Source: Treponema sp. UBA4232
Lineage (GTDB): Bacteria > Spirochaetota > Spirochaetia > Treponematales > Treponemataceae
Reading direction: 5' to 3'
Assembly (NCBI GenBank): GCA_002396325.1
Contig: DGXM01000093.1
Span: 38,781-64,420 of the forward strand
DNA length: 25,640 nt
Shown here: piece after piece, positions 1-8,281 of the stretch
Layout: each line of letters begins with the position of its first letter
Position numbering within the stretch: the stretch's first letter is position 1
Notes under the pieces: generated by a model
Database searches by the model: none
What the model was told of the DNA's origin: nothing
What the model saw: the letters and a program-made list of their open reading frames with translations, nothing else
Made by a program: the position numbers and the translations under genes

Positions 1-3000
1 TGATTCTTCTTCAGGAACAGGCTCTTCGAAGCCGGGCACTGTATCTGCTGCAACGGATTCCTCCGGCTCGAAATCCTCGGTCTCGGGAATGTCGCGGGAA
101 ACAGGCTCTTCGAAGTCGGATTCAAAACCGGAATCCGAAGGCTCAACGAGAATATCATCGCTGCGCGGCACTTCAATCTCATCGGGAAGTGTTTCTTCGC
201 TCTCCTGTGCCGGTTCCGCCGAGATTTCAACTGAATCAAGATCGGGCTCCTGAAGCTTTTCGCCGGAGAAATCAACCGAAAGATCGTTCTGAATGTCTTC
301 ATAATCCTGTTCAGGAATCTCAGGCGCATTTTCCACTGAACCAAGGAGTGTGTCATCAGAAGTGTTGACGGGCTCTTCAGCTGTCGAAGCCTCTTCATTT
401 TCATCAGCAGTTTCGGTGGCTTCTTCCGCAGTGAATTCAGCATTGTTGAGGATGTTGCTCAACTCGTCGCCACTCAAGGCAATTGTATCGTCATCATCCA
501 TGTCGCTGAAGAATCCTGACTCCGCTTCTTTGTCTTCAGAAACCGTGGAAACTGCCTGATCCGCAGCGGCAACTCCGTTATTTCGAAGGGCGGCGAACTC
601 AATCTTGAGCTCGTTGATTTCTTCCTTAAGGACAGAAAGCTCATGAGCAATCTGGTTCAGAAGTCCGTTGTCGGAAGATGATCCTTCATTTGTTAAAATA
701 TTAGTGTTATCCATTCTTTCCTCATCAGCCGGTGTTGTTTCGGCTGTAACTGGAATTTCCCGGCTTTCCTCATCATCCTGAGACACAGCGGCAACAGCTG
801 CACCGGCAGGAAGTGTTTCATCCGGTTCGGTCACGGTAGTTTCTTCATCCGCGGGGGAATCGGAATCTTCCGGTCCATTTATTCTATTATCACTCTTATT
901 TTCATTTTCTGCAACAGTTTCTTCGATAAATTCTTCACTATTTTGTTCTGAGACTGTTTCATCTGAATCATTTGCAGATATAATGCCGGATTCTTCATCG
1001 TATTTAATGTCGTCCATACTTGCAGGAACGATTGAATCAATGTCGGAAATGAAACCGAGTGGATCCGAATCTTCTGCTTCCGCTTCGCCGTTTGAGATTT
1101 CCCCGGCCGGCATAGGCGCGACATCCGTGAGCGAGACCGATGAATTTCCTTCGTTTTCCACAAGAGGCTCGTAGAAGGGGGAAGGCACCACATCCTCGTC
1201 ATCGATAACACCGTTCGTGACCTGTCCCTCAGCTGCGTCTACGAACAAATCTTCCGTGGCTGATTCTGCGGGACTTTCATCTTCTGTGACTTCTGACATA
1301 ATGATTTCATCAGAGTCGTTTTCATCTGTGTTTTCCACGTTATTGATTTCTTCGTTGCTCACTGTTTCCTCCTCAAGAGCGACGTTTTTTGCATTTTTTT
1401 CCTGTTCGGCCAGTTCTTCCGGTGAATAAGAGCGGTTTCCCTCGGCTATGGAAGGATCGGAAAACCCTTCATCTCCCATAAAATCCGAAAGATCCACCGA
1501 TTCCTGGATTTCCTCGTCTCCCGGGTCAGACAGCGGGTCCGACGGTACGGGCAAATCCTCCGGTAAGAATGTTTTATCAGGCTCTTCAAACTCTGTATTG
1601 TCAAGGCTTTCAGTTACTGTTGTTTCGGGCACTTCTTCAGCGTATTCCTCATTTTTTTCTGCAGGAACGATTGAAAAGTCAATTTCATCCGCATTGTCAG
1701 TCTCTTCAACAACCGTATTGTCAATCGGGACTGTGTCTTCTGAAGTTACTGTCTCTTCTGAGATGCTGTCTTCCGCGGCCTCAATCTCCTGAGAAGCTGT
1801 GATTTCCTCCGCTTTTTCTTCCGAAGTTGCGTCATCCTCCGACGGCATAATGTATTCTGACGGGGTTTCTTCTGCAGATGGTTCTTCTATTGCGGCATTT
1901 TCCACTGTGTCTTCCGTCACTTCTGTTGAAGCATTGTCTTCGGCGGGAAGGGCGGCTTCATTATCAGTCTCATCGAATGACGGCTCTGTGTCCATGATGA
2001 CGTTGTCTTCAAAACCGGAAGAATTTTCTTCAACCGGGATTTTCTCTGAAACGTTTTCCTCAATTTCCGGGGAGACTTCGGAAAAAACATCGTCTTCAAC
2101 GACAGCCCCTTCGGTTGCGGGAGATTTTTTTTCTGCCGGAGCACTTGTGCCGATTTCCGTAGCTTTGTCGTTTTTCCCGTCGAAATTGACAGAGTTTCCG
2201 TTTTCATCTTCTATAGAATCGAGGAGGGAATCAAGATCGAAATCGTCATCGGGAGCGGAATAAGGATTCTGCTCGTCGGGTTTCAAGGCGGCGGAATTCG
2301 ATTTGTTGTCCATCTCCAGCGTAAGACTGTCTTCTGTTTCCGCACTTATTGTCTCCGGCTCGGAATCAATTCCGTTGTCATCTACAGAAAGTTCGTAATC
2401 CTGGACTGTGTTTTTGCGGGCGGGAGCTTCACTGCTTATCGTCATTCCCGGATTGTCATCACCGCCTATGCCGAATTCCGAAAGATCCACATCTTCGCTT
2501 TGAGCGACTGAATCCGAGGTCTGTTTTGCAGAGGGCGGGGTTTCATCACTAATGAATTCGTCAAAATCGGCGACAGGAACAGATTCTCCTTCCGCAGTGG
2601 TTTTATCAGTCTGAACAGATGGCGCGTCATCGCTGAGGAATGCCGAGAGGTCAACTTCATCGCCGCTTGAAGAGCCGCTTGAACCGCTGAGTCCTGCCGT
2701 AAGATCATCGAGTTCATCAAAAAGGTCTGAGCCTTCTTCTGTTTCCACATCGACGTCTTCGAATGTAAGATCTATGTCCAAAGGTTCATCATAGCTTTCC
2801 TGAGTTTCCTGCGGGCCTGAACTTAAATCCGATGAGTCAAGGAAGTCATCGAGGGAGATTTCACCGTCGGGCAGGAAGTTTTTGTCTGAATCTGCCGATT
2901 CGGAATCGCCCAGAAAGCTGTCTATTGAAATTTCCCCGTCACCCGGGGTTGAAGAGCCTTCAAGGAATTCATCAAGGGAAACTTCTCCGTCTGCAAGTCC

Positions 3001-3201
3001 TTCAAGCGGGGATGTCTCGGGCGAAGGAGATTCCGCAGCCGGCGTTTCAACGGTTTCTTCGGAAGTCGGTTCAGAGCTGCCGTTTGTTTTCGAGTCGAAC
3101 TCTGCAGGATCCACCGGGGCTTCCTGTTCGGAGTGAGGGGGTGTTTTTACCCAGACACCGTACTGGTCCAGCTCGTTGTTTGATTCTGATGAATTTTCCA
3201 T
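1..3201 (-). CDS. Giant acidic, low-complexity protein with short-motif repeats (C-terminus outside window)
   Basis: The reading frame is open from an ATG at 3199-3201 to the left edge, giving 1067 codons with no stop seen, so the C-terminus is missing. An AAGGGG Shine-Dalgarno lies about 8 bases upstream of the start. The product is dominated by Glu, Asp, Ser and Thr. I see no signal peptide or membrane segment, so the visible part is probably cytoplasmic and disordered. Three near-copies of a DGE(I/V)S(L/I)DxFL motif lie at residues 71-81, 88-97 and 112-122. VDLSxF motifs recur near residues 184-189, 238-243 and 569-574, with a related DDDFDLDSLL at 318-327. A short predicted coiled coil lies near 846-872, and a TIALSGDELSNIL stretch near 906-918. 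Nothing catalytic is visible. A scaffold or hub role is inference only. It lies 132 bases downstream of manC on the same strand. Confidence 0.85.
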   Translation of the reverse strand, partial: MENSSESNNELDQYGVWVKTPPHSEQEAPVDPAEFDSKTNGSSEPTSEETVETPAAESPSPETSPLEGLADGEVSLDEFLEGSSTPGDGEISIDSFLGDSESADSDKNFLPDGEISLDDFLDSSDLSSGPQETQESYDEPLDIDLTFEDVDVETEEGSDLFDELDDLTAGLSGSSGSSSGDEVDLSAFLSDDAPSVQTDKTTAEGESVPVADFDEFISDETPPSAKQTSDSVAQSEDVDLSEFGIGGDDNPGMTISSEAPARKNTVQDYELSVDDNGIDSEPETISAETEDSLTLEMDNKSNSAALKPDEQNPYSAPDDDFDLDSLLDSIEDENGNSVNFDGKNDKATEIGTSAPAEKKSPATEGAVVEDDVFSEVSPEIEENVSEKIPVEENSSGFEDNVIMDTEPSFDETDNEAALPAEDNASTEVTEDTVENAAIEEPSAEETPSEYIMPSEDDATSEEKAEEITASQEIEAAEDSISEETVTSEDTVPIDNTVVEETDNADEIDFSIVPAEKNEEYAEEVPETTVTESLDNTEFEEPDKTFLPEDLPVPSDPLSDPGDEEIQESVDLSDFMGDEGFSDPSIAEGNRSYSPEELAEQEKNAKNVALEEETVSNEEINNVENTDENDSDEIIMSEVTEDESPAESATEDLFVDAAEGQVTNGVIDDEDVVPSPFYEPLVENEGNSSVSLTDVAPMPAGEISNGEAEAEDSDPLGFISDIDSIVPASMDDIKYDEESGIISANDSDETVSEQNSEEFIEETVAENENKSDNRINGPEDSDSPADEETTVTEPDETLPAGAAVAAVSQDDEESREIPVTAETTPADEERMDNTNILTNEGSSSDNGLLNQIAHELSVLKEEINELKIEFAALRNNGVAAADQAVSTVSEDKEAESGFFSDMDDDDTIALSGDELSNILNNAEFTAEEATETADENEEASTAEEPVNTSDDTLLGSVENAPEIPEQDYEDIQNDLSVDFSGEKLQEPDLDSVEISAEPAQESEETLPDEIEVPRSDDILVEPSDSGFESDFEEPVSRDIPETEDFEPEESVAADTVPGFEEPVPEEES

Positions 3202-3333
3202 ACCGTACCCCTTAGAAAAATACCGTCTACAGCACACGCGTTATCCTCATTCAATGAGACACGTATATACCGCAGCTTTTAAAATGCTTCGTCTAGAATA
3301 TCGGCAAAAATTCACAAAATCATCAGTTGTTTT

Positions 3334-4455
3334 TCAGTGTTTTGTTGAGCCTTCTTTTACCTTGTGTACAACTTCTCTCATCAATCCGCTTGAGCCTTTT
3401 TTCATTACGAGCGCACTGCCGTTTTTTATTACGACAACAAGGTCGTCAACACCGCACAAGGCAACCGGAATATCGGAATAAACGAAGGAATTGTGGCTGG
3501 CAATTTCAACGGTGCCTTCCGAATTCTTTTCAAAGAGTCTTTCGAAAGCATCCCAGCTTCCAACATCGTCCCATTCGAATGTGGCTTCGACAGCAACTGC
3601 GTGTGATGTGCGTTCGGCTATTGCATTGTCAACGGCTATGGCTGGGGTTTGTGAATAGGATTTTTCCATCGCCTCCCAGTCGGCTATGTATTTAATGCCG
3701 TTAAGAGTTGTCTGAGGGGGAAGGGATGCAGTCTTGAAGTTTTCAAAAGCATCGTATACATCTTTGTCGCATATTTTAAGTTCGTTTTCAAAAAAAACTC
3801 TTGTGAATCCGAACATTCCGCTGTTCCAAGTATATTTTCCGCTTTCAAGATACTGCTTTGCCGTTTCCAGATCCGGTTTTTCCTTGAACTGGTCGATTTT
3901 GTGCACTCCGGGGACAATCTGTTCTCCCTGTTTTATGTAACCATAGCCTGTGGACGGTTCGTTCGGCTTTATGGCAAAACAGACGAAATGACCTTTGCGG
4001 GCGGTTTCAGATGCCAGGGCACAGTCAGCCGCGAATCTTTCCTCAGGGCTTATGACATGGTCGCTTGCAAGGACAAGAATTGAGGAATCCTCAGGAGCTC
4101 CCGTGAGTTCAAGGTATTTGCAGGCAAGCATAATCGGGGCACATGTGTGCCGGGGGCATGGCTCTGCGATTATGCAAAGGTCTTCCGAAATCTTTTTTTT
4201 CTGGTCTTCGGGCACTGTTTTCATAAGACTTGCACAATGCTCGGAAACCGACGCCAGAAGATCCTTTCGCGTGATTATAAGTATTTTTCCGCTTGGATTC
4301 AAACTCAGACCGCGCAGAATTGCCGCCTGCAGGAAAGACACTCCGTTTGCAAGCGACATAAACTGCTTCGGACAGCTCGGTTGGGATGCAGGCCAGAGTC
4401 TTTCACCGATTCCTCCTGCAAGAATCACTACATCTGTAAAGTTTTTAACGCTCAT
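3334..4455 (-). CDS. manC: Mannose-1-phosphate guanylyltransferase (GDP-mannose pyrophosphorylase)
   Basis: The enzyme makes GDP-mannose from mannose-1-phosphate and GTP, a cytoplasmic step feeding mannose, fucose or rhamnose glycans. The 373-residue product has the nucleotidyltransferase signature LAGGIGERLWPAS at 12-24 with PKQF at 29-32. It also has LASDH at 129-133, TGYGYI at 169-174, FKEKP at 190-194, WNSGMF at 210-215 and WDDVGSWDAF at 295-304. The length fits the single-domain form; there is no C-terminal phosphomannose isomerase cupin. Its Shine-Dalgarno AAGGA overlaps the stop codon of the upstream DUF6675-like gene only 13 bases away, so the two are probably co-transcribed and translationally linked. 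The family call is firm. Discrimination between GDP-mannose and related sugar pyrophosphorylases rests on the overall ManC-type motif set. Confidence 0.93.
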   Translation of the reverse strand: MSVKNFTDVVILAGGIGERLWPASQPSCPKQFMSLANGVSFLQAAILRGLSLNPSGKILIITRKDLLASVSEHCASLMKTVPEDQKKKISEDLCIIAEPCPRHTCAPIMLACKYLELTGAPEDSSILVLASDHVISPEERFAADCALASETARKGHFVCFAIKPNEPSTGYGYIKQGEQIVPGVHKIDQFKEKPDLETAKQYLESGKYTWNSGMFGFTRVFFENELKICDKDVYDAFENFKTASLPPQTTLNGIKYIADWEAMEKSYSQTPAIAVDNAIAERTSHAVAVEATFEWDDVGSWDAFERLFEKNSEGTVEIASHNSFVYSDIPVALCGVDDLVVVIKNGSALVMKKGSSGLMREVVHKVKEGSTKH

Positions 4456-4468
4456 TTATAAATAATCC

Positions 4469-5203
4469 TTAAAGTTTCGTGAAGAAATACTGACAGAAAG
4501 ATTTGATTCTGTTCATAAATGAGGTTTCGACACGGTCGCGCAGGAAGAAGATGCTGGGAGCATTTACAGCACCGACTCCGTAAAGAACCCAGGAGTCACC
4601 GTCACGGAAAATTGTGATGATGGACTTCATCTTCTCCGGCTTTACGCATGTGAATCCCTCGTATTTGAGTGTGTTCAGATTTGTGGACACATAATAGAAG
4701 GCATCAGGGAGCTGTTTGCTATCAATCTTTGTGTTGATGTTTCCGAACGGCTCCATAAAAAGGTCTGCCGTCATTTGTTTCCCGTCAGCCGTATCGTTCG
4801 TGGACGTGATTACTGCGCTTGAGTAAAGATCGTACCAGGTCTTGTTTCTTTCCGAGTAATAGGGAATGCCTGCGTATGAGGGAATGTCCATAATCATATC
4901 GGAGATGCGGCTGATCAAATCCTCGTTGCCCTCATATGGAAGCACCTGGATGATTTCCGCCAGATAAGCAGGTTTCAAATCCCTCACGGTCTGCTGCAGA
5001 AGCTGAACTCCGCTGTTGTCCGATGTGATGGAAAAATCCTTCACAGACTTGATGCTTTTTATTACGGTCTCTTTATTTTCGAGTTTAGCGCTTTCTTCAG
5101 AGGAAAGCTTGTCGTTGAAAACACCCGGCAAAGCGAATGTTGAACTGAGTGCCATTACGGAAGCTGCCAACAGGGCTGTAATATTTTTCTTTGTGATTAT
5201 CAT
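4469..5203 (-). CDS. Exported protein, DUF6675-like
   Basis: This 244-residue protein has an N-terminal signal peptide: two lysines, then a hydrophobic stretch to about residue 24 ending near TFALPG. It is therefore probably periplasmic or surface-exposed, with no lipobox. The mature part is mixed alpha/beta with many aromatic residues, among them IPYYSERNKTWYDLYS in the middle and a SWVLYGVGAV stretch near the end. I recall similar treponemal proteins classified as DUF6675, but no biochemical role is known to me. The start is supported by a strong GGAGG about 6 bases upstream. It is the first gene of a likely pair with manC. No catalytic motif is recognisable, so function should be treated as unknown. 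Confidence 0.75.
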   Translation of the reverse strand: MIITKKNITALLAASVMALSSTFALPGVFNDKLSSEESAKLENKETVIKSIKSVKDFSITSDNSGVQLLQQTVRDLKPAYLAEIIQVLPYEGNEDLISRISDMIMDIPSYAGIPYYSERNKTWYDLYSSAVITSTNDTADGKQMTADLFMEPFGNINTKIDSKQLPDAFYYVSTNLNTLKYEGFTCVKPEKMKSIITIFRDGDSWVLYGVGAVNAPSIFFLRDRVETSFMNRIKSFCQYFFTKL

Positions 5204-5283
5204 GATTCCTCCATAATATCATATTTTCAGGTTTATGCCAACCGCCCACCCGCACGAGTGATCCCCTTCGGTTGACATTTCAT

Positions 5284-5312
5284 TTGTGTAAACCACGGAA
5301 TTGTGATATAAT
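5284..5312 (+). promoter_or_regulatory. Extended -10 promoter for the aminotransferase gene
   Basis: A perfect TATAAT at 5307-5312 is preceded directly by TGA, giving the extended -10 form TGnTATAAT. A weak -35-like TTGTGT sits 17 bases upstream at 5284-5289. The transcript would start near 5319 and have an 80-base leader before the ATG at 5399. The gap from 5204 to 5398 separates divergent genes, so a minus-strand promoter for the DUF6675-like gene should also lie here. I could not place that one with confidence. Confidence 0.6.
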
Positions 5313-5398
5313 TACAGAAAAATATTCGGGTATGCCCAAAAAATAAATGGAACCTCTAAAAATCCCTGTTTTCTGAGTTTCCCTACAAGGAGTTTAAA

Positions 5399-6592
5399 AT
5401 GTCTGTTTCAGCAGAAATAAAAGCGAAAATGACCAGTCCCGGTGCAGGCGTCATAAGGAAGATGTTCGAAGAGGGCATAAAACTAAAAGCCCTGCACGGT
5501 GAAGACAATGTCTTTGATTTCAGCCTGGGAAATCCTGATTTGGATCCTCCGGTTGCGGTTTCAGATGCGATAGAAGAGCTTGCAAAATGCCGCGACAAGA
5601 ATTTCCACGGTTATATGCCCAATGCCGGTTATCCATTTGCACGTGAAGCCATGGCAAAAAAAACTGCCCTGGAGCAGGGAGTTGACGTTTCCGGCGATTG
5701 TGTCGTCATGTCGGTGGGTGCGGCAGGTGCTTTGAATGCGCTTTTAAAGGCTGTCCTGAATCCGGGTGACAATGTTGTGGTTCCGTCTCCGTTCTTTGCA
5801 GAGTACAGGCATTACGTGCAGAATTACGGCGGAAAACTCATTGAAGTGCCCGTAAAGGATGATTTTTCTCTTGACACAAAAGCCTTGGAGGCATCTCTTA
5901 CCGAAAAGACAGCCGCTGTTCTCATAAACAGCCCGAACAATCCCACTGGAAAAGTCTACTTGGATGAAGACATAAAGGCTCTTTCTGAGGCTCTCGTCCG
6001 CCATGGAAAAAAGACGGGAAGAAAACCTTACCTCATCTGCGACGAACCTTACCGTGCAATCACTTACGACGGCATAAAAGTTGCACCCGTATTCCCTGTG
6101 TATGACTGCGCTGTTGTGGTCACATCGTTTGCAAAGAATTTCAGTCTCCCGGGAGAGCGTATTGGATATATTGCCGTGAATCCCCGTTGTCCTGACAAGG
6201 ATGAACTGGTTGCGGCCTGTGTGTTTACAACCCGCATCCTTGGATATGTGAACGCCCCGGGTCTCATGCAGAGAGTCGTTGCAAAAACATGGAATGCCGA
6301 AGCCGACTATTCACTTTACGAAAAGAGGAGAAACGAGCTTGTGTCGATCCTTGACGAGGCAGGAATCGTTCATGCGAATCCTCAGGGGGCATTTTACCTC
6401 TGGTGCAAAGTCCCCGGTGGAGATGACGACATGGCTTTCTGCGATTATCTGAAGAAACACCTGATTCTTGCAGCTCCTGGAAGCGGATTCGGTGGAAGAG
6501 GATGGTTCCGTCTTGCCTATTGCGTGAGTGAAAAGAGCATCTTGAATTCCAGAAATGCATTTATAAACGCAATGAAGGATTTCAAGGCCTGA
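5399..6592 (+). CDS. PLP-dependent class I/II aminotransferase
   Basis: This is a fold-type I aminotransferase of 397 residues, cytoplasmic, transferring an amino group between an amino acid and a 2-oxo acid. The PLP Schiff-base lysine is probably Lys246 in SFAKNFSLPGERIGY. Other hallmarks are the cofactor aspartate in ICDEPY (D215), the NSPNNPTG motif at 177-184, and the substrate-carboxylate arginine in WFRLAY (R371). The length is normal for the family. AAGGAG at 5387-5392 sets the start, six bases upstream. The substrate cannot be read from sequence; aspartate- or alanine-type activity is possible. The next gene, glgA, is 141 bases away, and the two may be separate transcription units. 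Confidence 0.92.
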   Translation: MSVSAEIKAKMTSPGAGVIRKMFEEGIKLKALHGEDNVFDFSLGNPDLDPPVAVSDAIEELAKCRDKNFHGYMPNAGYPFAREAMAKKTALEQGVDVSGDCVVMSVGAAGALNALLKAVLNPGDNVVVPSPFFAEYRHYVQNYGGKLIEVPVKDDFSLDTKALEASLTEKTAAVLINSPNNPTGKVYLDEDIKALSEALVRHGKKTGRKPYLICDEPYRAITYDGIKVAPVFPVYDCAVVVTSFAKNFSLPGERIGYIAVNPRCPDKDELVAACVFTTRILGYVNAPGLMQRVVAKTWNAEADYSLYEKRRNELVSILDEAGIVHANPQGAFYLWCKVPGGDDDMAFCDYLKKHLILAAPGSGFGGRGWFRLAYCVSEKSILNSRNAFINAMKDFKA

Positions 6593-6618
6593 TTTTTTTT
6601 GACGTTCCCTGATTCGGT

Positions 6619-6661
6619 CGGTGTATGCCTTTTTTATGTGCAGTCACCGGGGGATTTTTTT
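6619..6661 (+). terminator. Possible weak intrinsic terminator after the aminotransferase
   Basis: CGGTG at 6619-6623 can pair with CACCG at 6645-6649, extended by one G-T pair, and is followed by GGGGA and a run of eight T. The stem is short and the loop is long, so this is a weak call. The rest of the 6593-6733 gap is T-rich. I found no convincing promoter for glgA in it. Confidence 0.35.
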
Positions 6662-6733
6662 TGTATTTTTTGAAATCTGTAAAAACTTTTTTTAGTTTTT
6701 AGAGGTCTCTTTTATAAATCCGGAGGTACGGAA

Positions 6734-8209
6734 ATGAAAATATTGATGGTGTCTTCAGAGGTGGTTCCGTTTGCAAAGACAGGCGGACTTGCCGACATGG
6801 TGAGTGCTCTTGCAATCCAGCTGACAAAAATGGGGCATGACGTGAAGATTGTGATGCCGAGGTATTACAAAATCAACCGCGAGAAACTGCAGCTTTTGCC
6901 TGGACCCATGGCGATTGCGGCAGGTCAGACCGAGACTTGGTCTGCTGTTTATTACACAAAGATGCCCGGCTGCGACGGACTCAGGGTTTATTTCATCGAT
7001 CATGAGCAGTGCTTCGGACGTGACGGAGTGTATGGAACACCACAGGAGACCGATTTCCACGACAATCCATACAGATTTTCAGTCCTTTGTCATGGAGCAT
7101 TCCAGCTCTGCCGCAAAATGGACTGGTATCCAGACATAATCCACGCTCATGACTGGTCTTCCTGTCTGGCTCCGGTTCTTTTGAAGCATGTGTGCCGTTA
7201 CTGCGGATTTGAAAGAACCGCTTCCGTGCTTACAATACACAATCAGGGATATCAGGGCCAGTATTCCAAGGATTCGTTCCCGGCATTAGGCATTGACTGG
7301 GGACTTTATTACGGCGCAGGATTCGAGCACAACGGAGGCATCAATTTCCTTCAGGCAGGTGTTTCCTGTGCAGATATGATTACAACCGTTTCTCCCACGT
7401 ATGCACATGAGATTCAGACTATGGAAGGCGGTTTCGGAATGGATGGTCTTTTGCGTCTCCGCTCCGACGTAATCAGGGGCATATTGAACGGTGCCGATGT
7501 GGAGCAATGGAATCCCTCCATAGATAAAAGACTTCCTTTCAACTATTCAGTTAAAGATATGAGTGGAAAGGCAAAGTGCAAGGCAGAGCTCCAGAAAAGA
7601 ATGGGGCTTGAAGTGAATCCCGACATTCCGCTTGTGGGCATAGTGACCCGTCTTGTGGATCAAAAGGGAATCGCAGAGGTGTTCGCACCCACTTATGGTT
7701 CAATCTATCAGATATGTACGGATATGAGGGTTCAGTTTGCAATCCTCGGAAGCGGAGAAAAGTGGTGTGAAAATGAAATCAACATCCTGCAGTCAAAACT
7801 TCCGAATATGAGGGCCTACATAGGATACGACGAAAATCTGAGCCACCTTATTGAGGCCGGAAGCGACTTCTTCCTTATGCCGTCACGTTATGAGCCCTGT
7901 GGATTGAATCAGATTTACTCGATGCTCTACGGAACTCTTCCGATTGTGCGCCGCACAGGTGGACTTGCCGATACCGTTGAGAATTATGATGAAACGACAG
8001 GGGACGGAACAGGATTCCTGTTTGACCAGCTGACTCCGCGTGCGGTTTACGATACAGTGGGCTGGGCTGTCTGGGCTTATTACAATAAAAAGGATCACAT
8101 AAGGAAAATGCAGGAAAAAGGCATGAACAAGAAATTCGGATGGGATCTGGCGGCGGAAAGCTATCTTGAAGTCTACAAGGAAGCTCTTGCCCGCGGCTGC
8201 GGATTGTGA
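6734..8209 (+). CDS. glgA: Glycogen synthase (ADP-glucose, GT5 family)
   Basis: This enzyme elongates alpha-1,4-glucan from ADP-glucose, making storage polysaccharide in the cytoplasm. The 491-residue product has the bacterial GlgA layout. The N-terminal Rossmann domain carries KTGGLADM at 15-22, with Lys15 as the expected nucleotide-sugar contact, HAHDW at 137-141 and TIHNQGYQG at 167-175. The C-terminal domain carries TRLVDQKG at 305-312, and SRYEPCGLNQ at 384-393 followed by RTGGLADT. Length is typical. GGAGG at 6722-6726, seven bases upstream, confirms the start. No other glycogen genes (glgC, glgB, glgP) are nearby, so the pathway is scattered. A strong terminator follows directly. Confidence 0.97.
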   Translation: MKILMVSSEVVPFAKTGGLADMVSALAIQLTKMGHDVKIVMPRYYKINREKLQLLPGPMAIAAGQTETWSAVYYTKMPGCDGLRVYFIDHEQCFGRDGVYGTPQETDFHDNPYRFSVLCHGAFQLCRKMDWYPDIIHAHDWSSCLAPVLLKHVCRYCGFERTASVLTIHNQGYQGQYSKDSFPALGIDWGLYYGAGFEHNGGINFLQAGVSCADMITTVSPTYAHEIQTMEGGFGMDGLLRLRSDVIRGILNGADVEQWNPSIDKRLPFNYSVKDMSGKAKCKAELQKRMGLEVNPDIPLVGIVTRLVDQKGIAEVFAPTYGSIYQICTDMRVQFAILGSGEKWCENEINILQSKLPNMRAYIGYDENLSHLIEAGSDFFLMPSRYEPCGLNQIYSMLYGTLPIVRRTGGLADTVENYDETTGDGTGFLFDQLTPRAVYDTVGWAVWAYYNKKDHIRKMQEKGMNKKFGWDLAAESYLEVYKEALARGCGL

Positions 8210-8230
8210 TAAAACGCTCTTAAAAAAGTG

Positions 8231-8281
8231 AAGGGGCTGCCTTGGATTGAATAATCAGTCTAAAGCATCCCCTTTTTTTTT
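8231..8281. terminator. Bidirectional intrinsic terminator between glgA and the beta-propeller gene
   Basis: AAGGGGCTGC at 8231-8240 pairs with GCATCCCCTT at 8265-8274, with one C-T mismatch. It is followed by a long T run on the plus strand and, read the other way, by CAC and six T. It can end glgA from the left and the convergent beta-propeller gene from the right. The propeller stop codon begins inside the T run. Confidence 0.85.

Noticed and set aside
350..3215. Many plus-strand and other-frame open reading frames (60-154 codons) opposite the acidic gene
   Set aside because: They arise because the Glu/Asp/Ser-rich coding strand gives few stops on its complement. They are Ser- or Phe-rich, overlap each other, and lack ribosome sites; the single minus-strand frame explains the region.
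3298..3305. Sigma-28-like -10 element (GCCGATAT on the minus strand) upstream of the acidic gene
   Set aside because: It resembles the GCCGATAA class, but the expected TAAA about 15 bases upstream is absent (GATG instead), so I do not call a flagellar promoter.
5272..5277. Perfect TTGACA upstream of the aminotransferase
   Set aside because: It is 29 bases from the TATAAT at 5307, far too long for a sigma-70 promoter; the extended -10 motif explains that promoter better.
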